Shown: positions 7,444-15,371, numbered from the stretch's first letter. The stretch: DNA of 30,565 nucleotides from BTUB01 sp964392765 (GCA_964392765.1 CAYMRF010000010.1:1-30565), one strand, 5' to 3'. Numbers and translations: made by a program. Notes: generated from the sequence alone by a model not told the origin.

Positions 7444-9000
7444 TTAGTTATCATTTTTAGCAATCTTAACTTCTACTAAATTAAGCTTCTTATTTGATAC
7501 AAAAATGCCGTTAATAAATTCTACGGCGTTTAAGCGCGTGGTCAGATCAAGATTGTTGCATCGTTTTTGTGCGGTTGAAAGAAGATTGATGAGTGTGATT
7601 GTTTCTCTAAACTGATTATCTGCAAGCAGGGTTGCTTTTGCGCGCTCGGTCCAGTTTTTTATTTTATCGGCCCCCGATCGTCCTGAGCCTGTCGAAGGAT
7701 TATCTTCTTCTTTCTTGTCAGTTAACTTTATATGATTAGGCAATGCTTGTTCTCTGCCATAAAATTTTGCAAGCCATTGCGATTGCTCGCTGGGTGGCAT
7801 GCAGCGTTCAATTTCAAAATCAGGCGTAATGCCTTCTGCTTGGATTGAAGTATCATTGGGCAAGAAGTAGAGTGACGTAGTGATTTTGATCGCACAATTG
7901 TTGCTGATAGGAATCACTTCTTGCACCGATCCTTTGCCAAAGGTCTTAGTTCCTACTAAGAAGACCATAGGATTATTCTTTTTATCCTTCGAGACGGCTC
8001 TTCGAGCCTCCTCAGGACGAGCGGAATTCACCCTGAGCTTAGTCGAAGGGTCGGGGCGAACGGGAGACTGGTCCGCGTGAATTTTTAAAGCACCCGCAAG
8101 AATCTCTGCTGCCGATGCGGTATAATTGTTTATCAAAATAAAGATGGGGATATTGGTGGCAATGGGGTTTCGTGTGGTGCGGTATTCTTCAGTTACTTTT
8201 CCATGCTTATCTTTGGTGGTTACCACTAAGCTCCCTTTATCAAGAAAAAGGCCAGCGATATCAATAGCAGCATTGAGCAGCCCGCCTGAATTGTTGCGCA
8301 AATCAAGAATCAGGCCTTTATACTCTTTTTCATGAGCGCGCGTGAGTAATTGTTCAATTTGCCGCGCAGACGTATCGGTAAACATGTTGAGTGAAAGATA
8401 ATAAATATTTTGATCTTCTAAATAGAAGCAAAGAGAGTTTTGCTCTTTAATCACATCGCGCGTGATATCAAAGGATAAAATTTCGGGCGCATTTTCACGC
8501 ATTACTTTAACATGCACTTTGGTGTTACGTTCGCCTTTGAGCATTGCTGTTACTTCATCGGTAGACATTCCTTCCAGCGCTTTGCCTTCGATCTCTACAA
8601 TTTTATCAAATGGCTTTAATCCGGCTTTATCGGCTGGGCCATCCGGCACCGTATCAATAATAGTTAACTGCTTATCTTTAGAATTACGGGTGTTATCAAT
8701 TACTACGCCGATACCAAAAAATTCTCCGCTGGTTGCCTCCATCATATTTTTATAAGTTTTTGGGTCGAGCAAGTTAGAGTGTGGATCGATACAGCTTAAA
8801 AAGGTATCGAGTGATTTGGTCATGCACTGTTCGGCATTACAGATTTTATAATGTTTTTGATTAGCCAGTTGAAATACTTCGGCGAAGGTTCGTGACCAGT
8901 TATAGACTATTTCATCAAAATTTTGTGGAAGATCTTTTTTTTCTTTATCTTCGGCAACCAGAAGATTTGCCACTACCATAAGTATTAATAATTTCTTCAT
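7444..9000 (-). CDS. Exported S41-family C-terminal processing protease with repeat-derived insertions
   Basis: Periplasmic serine protease of the CtpA/Prc type, which trims C-terminal tails of exported proteins. The 518 residues begin with a short signal peptide (1-16). A PDZ domain covers about 95-180 (GIGVVIDN ... GPADKAGLKPFDKIVEI). The S41 core has DLRNNSGG (233-240), the catalytic Ser296 in NNYTASAAEI, and the catalytic Lys356 in TKTFGKGSVQ. In E. coli Tsp the Ser-Lys distance is 25 residues; here it is 60. The extra residues (about 310-343) are encoded by a palindromic repeat at 7986-8063. A second repeat-derived segment (about 434-446, NPSTGSGRSGAD) lies in the C-terminal region. AAAGGG precedes the ATG. 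A promoter shared with the gene at 11767-13392 lies upstream. Confidence 0.92.
   Translation of the reverse strand: MKKLLILMVVANLLVAEDKEKKDLPQNFDEIVYNWSRTFAEVFQLANQKHYKICNAEQCMTKSLDTFLSCIDPHSNLLDPKTYKNMMEATSGEFFGIGVVIDNTRNSKDKQLTIIDTVPDGPADKAGLKPFDKIVEIEGKALEGMSTDEVTAMLKGERNTKVHVKVMRENAPEILSFDITRDVIKEQNSLCFYLEDQNIYYLSLNMFTDTSARQIEQLLTRAHEKEYKGLILDLRNNSGGLLNAAIDIAGLFLDKGSLVVTTKDKHGKVTEEYRTTRNPIATNIPIFILINNYTASAAEILAGALKIHADQSPVRPDPSTKLRVNSARPEEARRAVSKDKKNNPMVFLVGTKTFGKGSVQEVIPISNNCAIKITTSLYFLPNDTSIQAEGITPDFEIERCMPPSEQSQWLAKFYGREQALPNHIKLTDKKEEDNPSTGSGRSGADKIKNWTERAKATLLADNQFRETITLINLLSTAQKRCNNLDLTTRLNAVEFINGIFVSNKKLNLVEVKIAKNDN
7671..7699. repeat. Palindromic repeat unit inside the protease gene (C-terminal site)
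   Basis: The minus strand reads CCTTCGACAGGCTCAGGACG followed by ATCGGGGG. The same core (CCTGAG ... GTCGAAGG on plus) occurs at 8031-8050, 13881-13899, 13932-13950 and, inverted, 27360-27384. It adds about 13 codons in frame. Confidence 0.75.
7986..8063. repeat. Palindromic repeat unit inside the protease catalytic domain
   Basis: The segment contains CTCAGGACGAGCGGAATTC (8011-8029) next to CCCTGAGCTTAGTCGAAGGG (8031-8050) and a GGGGCGAACGGG end. These are the hallmark pieces of the dispersed repeat family in this window. It encodes roughly residues 312-338 and sits exactly between the catalytic Ser and Lys motifs, keeping the reading frame. Confidence 0.8.
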
Positions 9001-9021
9001 ATCTATCCCTTTATGTTTGAT

Positions 9022-9063
9022 GTGAGGATAATCAGATTTATAAATAAATGTGAAGTATTTGAT
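9022..9063 (-). promoter_or_regulatory. Duplicated promoter region upstream of the S41 protease
   Basis: A 42-base block repeated at 13439-13480 with one mismatch, in the same position relative to a minus-strand start codon. Read on minus it contains TTCACA (9049-9054), an 18-base spacer and TATCCT (9025-9030), a plausible sigma-70 promoter with initiation about 15 bases before the Shine-Dalgarno. The block may therefore be a mobile or duplicated promoter. Confidence 0.6.
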
Positions 9064-9126
9064 CCGTTATCCCATTAAGTGGCAGAAGTGTATGGAATTT
9101 TTTAAGTAGATCTCTAAAAATCAAAA

Positions 9127-9155
9127 TTGTTCACCGTTTCAGAATTTTTTATAAA
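9127..9155 (+). promoter_or_regulatory. Candidate promoter of the beta-helix gene
   Basis: TTGTTC (9127-9132), 17-base spacer, TATAAA (9150-9155). It would start a leader of about 85 bases that contains the T13 tract and the AAGGAG ribosome-binding site. Confidence 0.45.
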
Positions 9156-9179
9156 TTTTTTTTAGAAACTGTTGATTCG

Positions 9180-9192
9180 TTTTTTTTTTTTT
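9180..9192 (+). repeat. Thirteen-base T homopolymer in the leader of the beta-helix gene
   Basis: An uninterrupted run of 13 T lies between the candidate promoter and the ribosome-binding site of the gene at 9250. Tracts this long are prone to slippage during replication and transcription. Confidence 0.8.
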
Positions 9193-9249
9193 CTTCTATG
9201 ATCAAATTAGATGTTTTTTAACCATTTTTAATAAAAGGAGTTGTAGAAT

Positions 9250-11706
9250 ATGATTTCTATAACAAGATTATGTATTGTCTCACTTATGAGCATACTGGTT
9301 TCAAATGCGAACGCAGATGAAGTTGAGACAAGAGGAAAAACTGAGAAATGCATTTTGCAGAAGGTATGCTCGATCGATGCGAAATTATGCAATTCAGCAA
9401 TTCCAATTAGTAGCGCAGATATTAATAAACCAGGGGGATATATAATTTCGCAACCTGGCCTTTATACGCTTTGTGGAGATGTAAATTGGGTGCCTAGTGG
9501 CAATAATACTTATGGCATAACCGTTACTAATACGAGTAATGTAACTATTGAGGGTCAAGGTTTTACGCTTAAGCAAACAGATCCAACAAAATCAGCATGT
9601 TTTCCTATTTTTGTTACTGGAAATGCAAGTGATGTAAACATTCAAAATTTTACGATCTCCCAAGGATCCGGAGGGGCTATTTTGCTTGATAGTGGTTCCT
9701 CATGTGTGAATATTAGTGGAATGAAAATAAACAGATGCTGCTATAACGGTATGATCTTACTATCTAATGATCCAGCTAATCCAGGCGCGACTGCAGGCCT
9801 CTTTGCAGCCGCTATATTCCTGCACGGTGGAGTCCCTGGAGGAGATCCAACTCCGACTATCAGTGGTGTTACTATTCAAAATTGTGAAATTTGTGACACC
9901 GGAGTCCTTGGAGAAATACCTGTGTCATTCTTTGGCTCAATTTTAGGAAATACCTTGACATTAACTGCACCGCCATTGTTGCCAGTAGTTGCAGGAGAAG
10001 TTATTTCAGTTTCTGGGGCAAATATCGCAACAGTAACCCAAGCACCTGCGAACGGAACGCTTTCAGTTGGAACGCAAGTATTACCGACAGCTACGTTTAA
10101 TGTATTATCAACTGCTGGCTTTCCTACTACCGGAACATTAGTTGTTAATAGTAACACTGGCCCACAAACATTAACATATACTGGTGTGACTTCAACATCA
10201 TTTACAGGGGTTTCTGGAGGAACCGGGTCTGTAGCTTCTAGTACAGAGGTAACCAGCGTAACATATTCTGTTATTCCGTCACAAACTGTTCCTAATATTG
10301 CTTCTGTAACTACCACAGTTACTGCAAATCTACCTATTAGTTCACTTACCGTTACCTCAACAACTGGCTTTCCGACAACTTCTGGAGTGATTCGGGTGAA
10401 TACTGTCCCAGCTCAAACACTTACTTATACTGGTATTAGTGGTAATGTGTTACAGAACGTAACGGGAGCAACCGCTAATATCCCAGCAGGAACGTCGGTC
10501 AGTCTCGTTGCAGTTCCAATGGTAGCACGCGATCCAAATGGTTTTTCTATCCCAGTAGGAAGAGTAACTGCTATTATGATATCCTCGTCAACGCATGTGG
10601 TAGTGAAGAATGTTATCGTAAATAATTACTACGCTGAAGAATTTTCATTTGGTATATCTATCCAAAGTGGCCAAAATACACCATCTCATTCAATTTCTAT
10701 ATCCGATTCGGTTTTTCAAGGTGGTAAATCATATAACTTGGTTAAAGGCACATATATAGCATTTGGGAATGATGTACTGAAAGAAAATATCGTTGTAAGT
10801 GATCTGACTACATATTATGCTCCGGAAATCTTATTTTTCAGTACGCCTACGACGAGCGGTACTGGTGCTGAAGGAACAAAATGCGGAGGAAATAATATCG
10901 TTTACCGTCGCTGCAATTTCTCGGGAATTTCTGAAAAAACTCAAACTCCATCTCCATTGAATCTTGTTGGAAATAATGGTAATCAATCTGTAGGAGCAGT
11001 CATTCTTCTTACCGATAATCTTTTAATGGAAGATTGCATTGTTCAAGATGTTACTAATGATGGCGGACAAATTCCTGCCAATGCGCCATATTGCAGTACC
11101 TCTGGATATCGCACATGGTTCCTTACTAGTAACACAAAGTTCCTACGCTGTTTTGCTGGAAATATTTCTACACCGATTGGATATGCGCAAGGGTTTGACA
11201 CGGCTGTTAATAATATATTACCTTTTTCATCTAATACCGACGCTGTTTTTACCGATTGTATTGCGGAAGAAATCAATATAACGGGAAGCAATGGTGTATT
11301 TGCAGCTGGTTTCGATATTAGAGATGTAAGGAATCAAGTGGTGGGATGTACAGTAAATCGAGTTCTTGATTTAAGTGTACCAGCTAAACTAAGTCCAGCG
11401 GCCTATGGAATTGTTCTCGATCAGAATTTATTTTCTGCTGCTGCTAATTGCACAATCAAAAATAATGTAATAACTAATTGCTCTGGTGCTGCAATCTTTG
11501 ACACAACCGTAGCAAAAAATAGTGTTATTAGTGGTAATTATGCTGAACGAAATGGGACAACAGTAAATGGCAACTACAATAATGCTGGCGGTCCAGTATC
11601 AGCGTGGACTCCAATTAGAAATTGGCAAGTTGGTAGCTTACCTGCTACTACTGACAATAATGGAATTATAGATCCTACCAACGATAATATGAATATTTAT
11701 ATATAA
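9250..11706 (+). CDS. Large exported right-handed beta-helix protein with repeated phage-like inserts
   Basis: 818 residues with a signal peptide (1-22, ending in NANA-D) and an AAGGAG ribosome-binding site. After a short Cys-containing lead, residues about 60-215 and 430-800 have the strand-turn pattern of right-handed parallel beta-helices (SNVTIEGQGFTLKQTD, SDVNIQNFTISQGSGGAILL), rich in Asn, Ile, Val and Cys. Between them is a Thr/Val/Ser-rich insert with two copies of one module (about 282-336 and 364-420) sharing STxGFPTTxG followed by QTLTYTG. Modules with this wording are known to me from phage structural proteins. Residues 58-170 are clearly paralogous to residues 48-165 of the product of 11767-13392. 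The protein is likely periplasmic, surface or secreted; polysaccharide binding or lysis is possible, but no catalytic site is recognised. Confidence 0.8.
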   Translation: MISITRLCIVSLMSILVSNANADEVETRGKTEKCILQKVCSIDAKLCNSAIPISSADINKPGGYIISQPGLYTLCGDVNWVPSGNNTYGITVTNTSNVTIEGQGFTLKQTDPTKSACFPIFVTGNASDVNIQNFTISQGSGGAILLDSGSSCVNISGMKINRCCYNGMILLSNDPANPGATAGLFAAAIFLHGGVPGGDPTPTISGVTIQNCEICDTGVLGEIPVSFFGSILGNTLTLTAPPLLPVVAGEVISVSGANIATVTQAPANGTLSVGTQVLPTATFNVLSTAGFPTTGTLVVNSNTGPQTLTYTGVTSTSFTGVSGGTGSVASSTEVTSVTYSVIPSQTVPNIASVTTTVTANLPISSLTVTSTTGFPTTSGVIRVNTVPAQTLTYTGISGNVLQNVTGATANIPAGTSVSLVAVPMVARDPNGFSIPVGRVTAIMISSSTHVVVKNVIVNNYYAEEFSFGISIQSGQNTPSHSISISDSVFQGGKSYNLVKGTYIAFGNDVLKENIVVSDLTTYYAPEILFFSTPTTSGTGAEGTKCGGNNIVYRRCNFSGISEKTQTPSPLNLVGNNGNQSVGAVILLTDNLLMEDCIVQDVTNDGGQIPANAPYCSTSGYRTWFLTSNTKFLRCFAGNISTPIGYAQGFDTAVNNILPFSSNTDAVFTDCIAEEINITGSNGVFAAGFDIRDVRNQVVGCTVNRVLDLSVPAKLSPAAYGIVLDQNLFSAAANCTIKNNVITNCSGAAIFDTTVAKNSVISGNYAERNGTTVNGNYNNAGGPVSAWTPIRNWQVGSLPATTDNNGIIDPTNDNMNIYI

Positions 11707-11731
11707 ACACTAACTTAGATATCTACAACTC

Positions 11732-11766
11732 GGGGCGTTTCGCGTAATGGCGGCGCCCCCTTGATT
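11732..11766 (+). terminator. Possible terminator after the beta-helix gene
   Basis: GGGGCG (11732-11737) pairs with CGCCCC (11754-11759) around a 16-base loop, followed by the interrupted T-rich CTTGATTTTA. The long loop and broken T-tract make this moderate. It lies between two convergent genes. Confidence 0.5.
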
Positions 11767-13392
11767 TTATCCGATATTTTCTAAATAATAATTACCGAAC
11801 TCGTCTTGTAAAATAATGCGCTTGCTTTCCTCATTTTTCATTTTCTCGTATCGTTCCTGAGCTTCTTCAAACCTAGGAATTTGAACAGAGCATAAGGATG
11901 GGTGCTGCAATAATTTATCGCAATCTTGCCCCGGTAAGACATTTAAGAAATACGTGAGGTTAATTCTGCGACCTTTCCTTTCGGGCTGTGGAAGTATGCG
12001 ATGTTGATGCGTTTCATTGAGCGTGGGAGAGAAGATGAAAATATCGCCGTCTTCTAATTCAAAAGAAGTGATATTATCCTTATTATTATCGGCAACAAAA
12101 TCGAGAGTGCGTGATTCACCAAAACTCAATCCAAATATCCATTGATCATCGGTATCGCGATGTGCAGGAAGAGGTACTTCTCCGGTTAGATATAAATTGG
12201 CAAATCCGCCCGTTACCTTTACTTTAATGCCTAATACGCGTTCACAGAAGAGCTCAACCCATTGGGCATAAATAGCGGAGGTTTTGGATACATGATTAGA
12301 ATTATGACACACCAATCGATGAAGTGTTCTAAATTCTTTCCATGTATGCTCTTCAAACAATAACAGCCCATTTTCTGTGCGCTTGGGAATAATTCCTTTA
12401 ATGTGACACACTTTCATTGGGTATTGCACATCCTCTAGCGCTAATGAGCTATTAATTCTTCCATGAGTTTCGAGCATTGTACGAAAATGGTTTGTATGGA
12501 TTCCGGAGAAAATGGCCGTTGTGATAATGCCAGTGCTCTCCCCCTCAATATCGTATTTATATATTCCTTGTGCATTATCGCTTGAGAATATGTCAGTAAT
12601 GACAGTATCTGAAATATTGATATTGGATATTCCAACCAATGTCATTCCCCATGCAGCGTCCTTCCCCACGCATCCGTCGATCGCGCATCCTTTTACTATA
12701 ACATCAGAAGCTTGATATATTTGAAGTGGACTGCATGCTGATTCAAAGAGGGAGGAATTATTTTTTGAAATTCCGCTCTCGGTAAACGTGCATTGGATAA
12801 TTTGAGCATTTCGGATTGGTTTTTCAATATTTCCTTCAAAAAGAATTCCATGCGTCATGGCATGTGGCGTTTTGGATCCTATTCTTTTTGTATCAAATAG
12901 GGTGGCGCCATTGTATCCGCAATTAATTGTTCTTATTCCCTTTGTCAAAAGATCGGAACTGCCCTCGTGAAACCAAATCGCACCGCCTGACAGTTGATTG
13001 AAAGTAATATCATGAATTTGAATATTGTGAAAACCTTCTTTGATTTGAATGCCAATGATATGTTTGATGTTTGTATCGGATTGTGAGAGTGTATTGCCAT
13101 GCCCATGTATTATAACATCAGATGTGCCAATCGTTATAGCAAAACTATTAGAGTTTTTGAAACCGCACATAATATTTTCATCTATAATATAAGTGCCGGG
13201 GTCGCTGATGAAATAACCATCATTACTTTGTTCCAGTGCTGTATTAATATCGTGCGTACGAATATGATAGATCTTTTGCTCAGAAATAGCTCTATCTATT
13301 GATGAAGACGCATTAAGAAGAAATGATGAAAAGCTCCACGCTACAACAGTTATAATTGCCTTATAGAGGACAAGTTTCGTTGGTTGCTTCAT
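11767..13392 (-). CDS. Exported beta-helix protein fused to an AlkB-like 2OG-Fe(II) oxygenase
   Basis: 541 residues with an N-terminal export signal (hydrophobic about 8-28). Residues about 45-300 form a beta-helix domain paralogous to that of the protein at 9250-11706 (SGGAIWFHEGSS against SGGAILLDSGSS; NCGYNGATLFD against RCCYNGMILL). Residues about 320-490 look like an AlkB-type double-stranded beta-helix oxygenase. The iron triad is His411-x-Asp413 (LPAHRDTDDQW) and His464 (THQHRILP). GLSFGESRTLDF and GDIFIF follow the usual order, and Arg476 in GRRINLTYF fits the 2-oxoglutarate-binding RxNLT motif. The second AlkB Arg of RxNLTFR appears to be replaced by Phe. The remaining C-terminal part is charged and helical. 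An exported 2OG oxygenase with a beta-helix front end is unusual; the substrate is unknown. Confidence 0.8.
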   Translation of the reverse strand: MKQPTKLVLYKAIITVVAWSFSSFLLNASSSIDRAISEQKIYHIRTHDINTALEQSNDGYFISDPGTYIIDENIMCGFKNSNSFAITIGTSDVIIHGHGNTLSQSDTNIKHIIGIQIKEGFHNIQIHDITFNQLSGGAIWFHEGSSDLLTKGIRTINCGYNGATLFDTKRIGSKTPHAMTHGILFEGNIEKPIRNAQIIQCTFTESGISKNNSSLFESACSPLQIYQASDVIVKGCAIDGCVGKDAAWGMTLVGISNINISDTVITDIFSSDNAQGIYKYDIEGESTGIITTAIFSGIHTNHFRTMLETHGRINSSLALEDVQYPMKVCHIKGIIPKRTENGLLLFEEHTWKEFRTLHRLVCHNSNHVSKTSAIYAQWVELFCERVLGIKVKVTGGFANLYLTGEVPLPAHRDTDDQWIFGLSFGESRTLDFVADNNKDNITSFELEDGDIFIFSPTLNETHQHRILPQPERKGRRINLTYFLNVLPGQDCDKLLQHPSLCSVQIPRFEEAQERYEKMKNEESKRIILQDEFGNYYLENIG

Positions 13393-13438
13393 AATAAAAT
13401 CCGGTTTTTAGTTTTGATTTACTTATTTTATATTGGTA

Positions 13439-13480
13439 GTGAGGATAGTCAGATTTATAAATAAATGTGAAGTATTTGAT
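13439..13480 (-). promoter_or_regulatory. Duplicated promoter region upstream of the beta-helix/oxygenase gene
   Basis: The second copy of the 42-base block at 9022-9063, again 20-50 bases before a minus-strand start codon. On minus it has TTCACA (13466-13471) and TATCCT (13442-13447) separated by 18 bases. Conservation of both boxes and the AT-rich spacer supports promoter function. Confidence 0.6.
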
Positions 13481-13533
13481 TTTTTATGCGATTCTATACC
13501 ACAATTGAGTAAACCATAAAACTCGAGGTACTC

Positions 13534-13818
13534 ATGAAATTAGCCAAACAGCATGTCGCACGAATTTTTTTGTGCGCTGAAATTATTATTTTTGCCGGAT
13601 TTTATCTATTTGGCGCAAATGGTATCACTGCTCTTATGCATATGAAACGAGAAATTGATACTCTTGATCGTCAGGTGTTAAACTTAAAAGCTGATGTTAC
13701 CCATTTGCAATCTACGATTGCATTGCAGAAAAAACATCCGTTTTTTCAAGAAAAAATTGCGCGCGAACAGTTGCAAATGGCGCGCGTTGATGAAGAGATA
13801 TATTTAATTAATACTTAG
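13534..13818 (+). CDS. FtsB/DivIC-like septum formation initiator
   Basis: 94 residues with the FtsB/DivIC layout: a short cytoplasmic start, one membrane helix (about 10-28, IFLCAEIIIFAGFYLF), a coiled coil (about 35-68, MKREIDTLDRQVLNLKADV), and the family end motif AREQLQMARVDEEIYLI. In the divisome this protein bridges FtsL and FtsQ and helps to activate septal peptidoglycan synthesis. GAGG precedes the ATG by five bases. No division gene is adjacent. It is followed directly by a palindromic repeat cluster. Confidence 0.85.
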   Translation: MKLAKQHVARIFLCAEIIIFAGFYLFGANGITALMHMKREIDTLDRQVLNLKADVTHLQSTIALQKKHPFFQEKIAREQLQMARVDEEIYLINT

Positions 13819-13820
13819 AC

Positions 13821-13960
13821 CGCGCGTATGGTTCGAGCCAGCCTACGCCGAGGCTTCGGCGGCCCGGCTGGGCCTTTAGTCCTGAGTGAGGACGAAGGGT
13901 CACCACGAGCGGTAAAATTTAAATCCGCTCGCCCTGAGCGTGTCGAAGGGTGCGAGCACT
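13821..13960. repeat. Composite palindromic repeat cluster upstream of sod
   Basis: Three modules follow each other. CCAGCC...GGCTGG (13838-13871) contains the inner hairpin GCCGA-GGCT-TCGGC (13847-13860). Next is CCTGAGTGAGGACGAAGGG (13881-13899), ending in CACCACGAGCGG. Last is CCGCTCGCCCTGAGCG with GTCGAAGGG (13925-13950). The outer GTATGGTTCGAG (13827-13838) and TCACCACGAGCGG (13900-13912) match the unit at 3229-3283. The cluster could form strong RNA hairpins between ftsB and sod. It also supplies a spurious in-frame GTG (13940) ahead of the real sod start. Confidence 0.75.
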
Positions 13961-13975
13961 TATAAAGAGGACCTT

Positions 13976-14587
13976 ATGTTTACACTACCAAAACTACCCT
14001 ATAATTTTGATGCGCTGGAACCCTACATTGATGCACAAACGATGGAGATCCATTATACCAAGCATCATCAAGCATACGTGGATAATCTGAATGCGGCATT
14101 AAAGAATCATCCGCATTTGCAACAAAAAACATTAGAAGAGCTCATTAAATCGTATGCCTCATTACCAGAAGATATCCAAACTGCAGTGCGCAATAATGCC
14201 GGCGGCCATTTTAACCATTCACTCTTTTGGACACTCATGAAACCCAATGGTGGTGGGCAACCTAAAGGCAAAATAGCCGAAGAGATCAAAAAGAAGTATG
14301 GATCATTTGAATACTTTCAAAATGATTTTAATACTGTCGCAAAAAAAGTATTTGGCAGTGGCTGGGCATGGCTTGCTATTGATAAGAATGGGCAGCTTCA
14401 GGGCGTTTCAACGCCAAACCAAGATGCAACCCTGATGGCAGATTTGCAACCAATCTTTGGTCTTGATGTTTGGGAACATGCCTATTACCTTAAATACCAG
14501 AATCGCCGCCCGGATTATATTAATGCCTGGTGGAACGTGATCAACTGGGATCAAGTTGAAGAGAACTATCGCTTAATTATTGAGTAA
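13976..14587 (+). CDS. Superoxide dismutase, Fe/Mn family (Mn-like residues)
   Basis: Converts superoxide to hydrogen peroxide and oxygen. The 203 residues from ATG 13976 begin FTLPKLPYNFDALEPYID, the canonical family start, and AAAGAGG lies five bases upstream. An in-frame GTG at 13940 would add repeat-derived residues and is rejected. Metal ligands are His26, His81 (in NNAGGHFNHSLFW), Asp164 and His168 (DVWEHAYYLKYQNRRPDY). Gly77 and Gln149 (TPNQD) are in the positions typical of Mn rather than Fe enzymes, although cambialistic use cannot be excluded. No signal peptide, so cytoplasmic. The surrounding repeats may affect transcript stability. Confidence 0.95.
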   Translation: MFTLPKLPYNFDALEPYIDAQTMEIHYTKHHQAYVDNLNAALKNHPHLQQKTLEELIKSYASLPEDIQTAVRNNAGGHFNHSLFWTLMKPNGGGQPKGKIAEEIKKKYGSFEYFQNDFNTVAKKVFGSGWAWLAIDKNGQLQGVSTPNQDATLMADLQPIFGLDVWEHAYYLKYQNRRPDYINAWWNVINWDQVEENYRLIIE

Positions 14588-14658
14588 TTTCATTATTAGT
14601 ACCCGAATATTTTTTAAATGATAAACTTAAATATTATTTTAATATTTAGGAGTAAATA

Positions 14659-15021
14659 ATGGAATTGCATGATTTAGAAAAAAATCAGTTTTTCAGAAGC
14701 ACGCCACAAAAAGGTGATAAGTTAGAATTACAACTTAACGCATACCTTTTAGATGAAAATGGAAAAATTGAGCAACAACTTAGTAGTGATGAAGAAAGAG
14801 GGGGTGTGTTCTCATATGTTTTCGGCAAACAACATACTCTTGAAGGATTTAATGAGGAGGTTTGTCAAATGACTGTGGGTGAACGGAGAGAAATAGTTGC
14901 TATAGTGGGCGATTTAGGGTTAAGATATAGACCGAATTGGCCGAAAATTGGATTCGATATACTTCCGAAGTCCAAAATAAAATTTGAAGTCGTATTATGC
15001 AACATTATACGTGCTAATTAG
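14659..15021 (+). CDS. FKBP-type peptidyl-prolyl isomerase-like protein
   Basis: 120 residues matching the FKBP fold in order: KGDKLELQLNAYLLDENGKI (the family's GDxVxVHYxGxLxdG), GGVFSYVFGKQHTLEGFNEE (PFxFxLGxGxVIxGwdeg), VCQMTVGERREIVAI (GMxvGExRxlxIP) and the last strand KIKFEVVLCNI. Several usual active-site aromatics are changed, for example Tyr to Leu in NAYLL and the Trp at the pocket floor to Phe, and the flap is divergent. Isomerase activity is therefore uncertain and a chaperone role possible. No signal peptide, so cytoplasmic. AGGAG lies before the ATG. Its stop shares one base with the next gene's GTG start. Confidence 0.75.
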   Translation: MELHDLEKNQFFRSTPQKGDKLELQLNAYLLDENGKIEQQLSSDEERGGVFSYVFGKQHTLEGFNEEVCQMTVGERREIVAIVGDLGLRYRPNWPKIGFDILPKSKIKFEVVLCNIIRAN

Positions 15022-15371
15022 TGGAAAAGAAAGCCTTGGTTCATGTCGATCTTACCCTTGAGCGCTGGTTCAAATTCACTCTTTTTGAACAGCTTGCCAA
15101 TGTTGGCACTGATGTTGACCGCGCTATCCGATATAGGAATAACGGTGATACGCCAGAAAGTAAGGCGGCATTTGAAAGAGCTCTGGAATTACTCGATTTA
15201 ACCATAGAAGATCCAAAAAATCATGGCCATCGATTGAAAGAATTACGTATTGCACGTATGGCATTGGTAGATTATTTTATGGGCAATAATGAGTATCAAT
15301 CTACCGATGAGCAATGGCAGGATTACTTTTATCAATTTAACTACGCCGCAGCGCTTGCTCGAGGACGCTAA
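15021..15371 (+). CDS. Conserved small protein of unknown function
   Basis: 116 residues, GTG start sharing one base with the preceding stop (TAGTG), so probably coupled to the FKBP-like gene. The body reads LERWFKFTLFEQLANVGTDVDRAI, then KAAFERALELLDLTIEDP, HRLKELRIARMALVDYF and NEYQSTDEQWQDYFYQFNYAA. From memory this resembles a widespread bacterial family of about 100-130 residues with no assigned function, sharing 'LxEQLxNVGSEV.RA', 'AxERALELxDLTI' and 'DYFFGxNEYxS'. The protein is all-helical, with no signal peptide or catalytic motif visible. Confidence 0.7.
   Translation: MEKKALVHVDLTLERWFKFTLFEQLANVGTDVDRAIRYRNNGDTPESKAAFERALELLDLTIEDPKNHGHRLKELRIARMALVDYFMGNNEYQSTDEQWQDYFYQFNYAAALARGR

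Noticed and set aside
9876..10316. 146-residue minus-strand reading frame inside the beta-helix gene
   Set aside because: It is the antisense shadow of the Thr/Val-rich repeat region; no ribosome-binding site, no recognisable family, and it lies wholly inside a well-supported gene.
11043..11291. Frames of about 80 residues on both strands within the beta-helix gene
   Set aside because: Shadows of the real frame with no independent support.
13821..13960. CRISPR-like repeat array
   Set aside because: The modules are palindromic and irregularly spaced, with no constant repeat/spacer unit and no cas genes in the window.
13940..13975. Upstream GTG start for superoxide dismutase
   Set aside because: The extra 12 codons come from the palindromic repeat; the ATG at 13976 has a good ribosome-binding site and the family-typical N-terminus.
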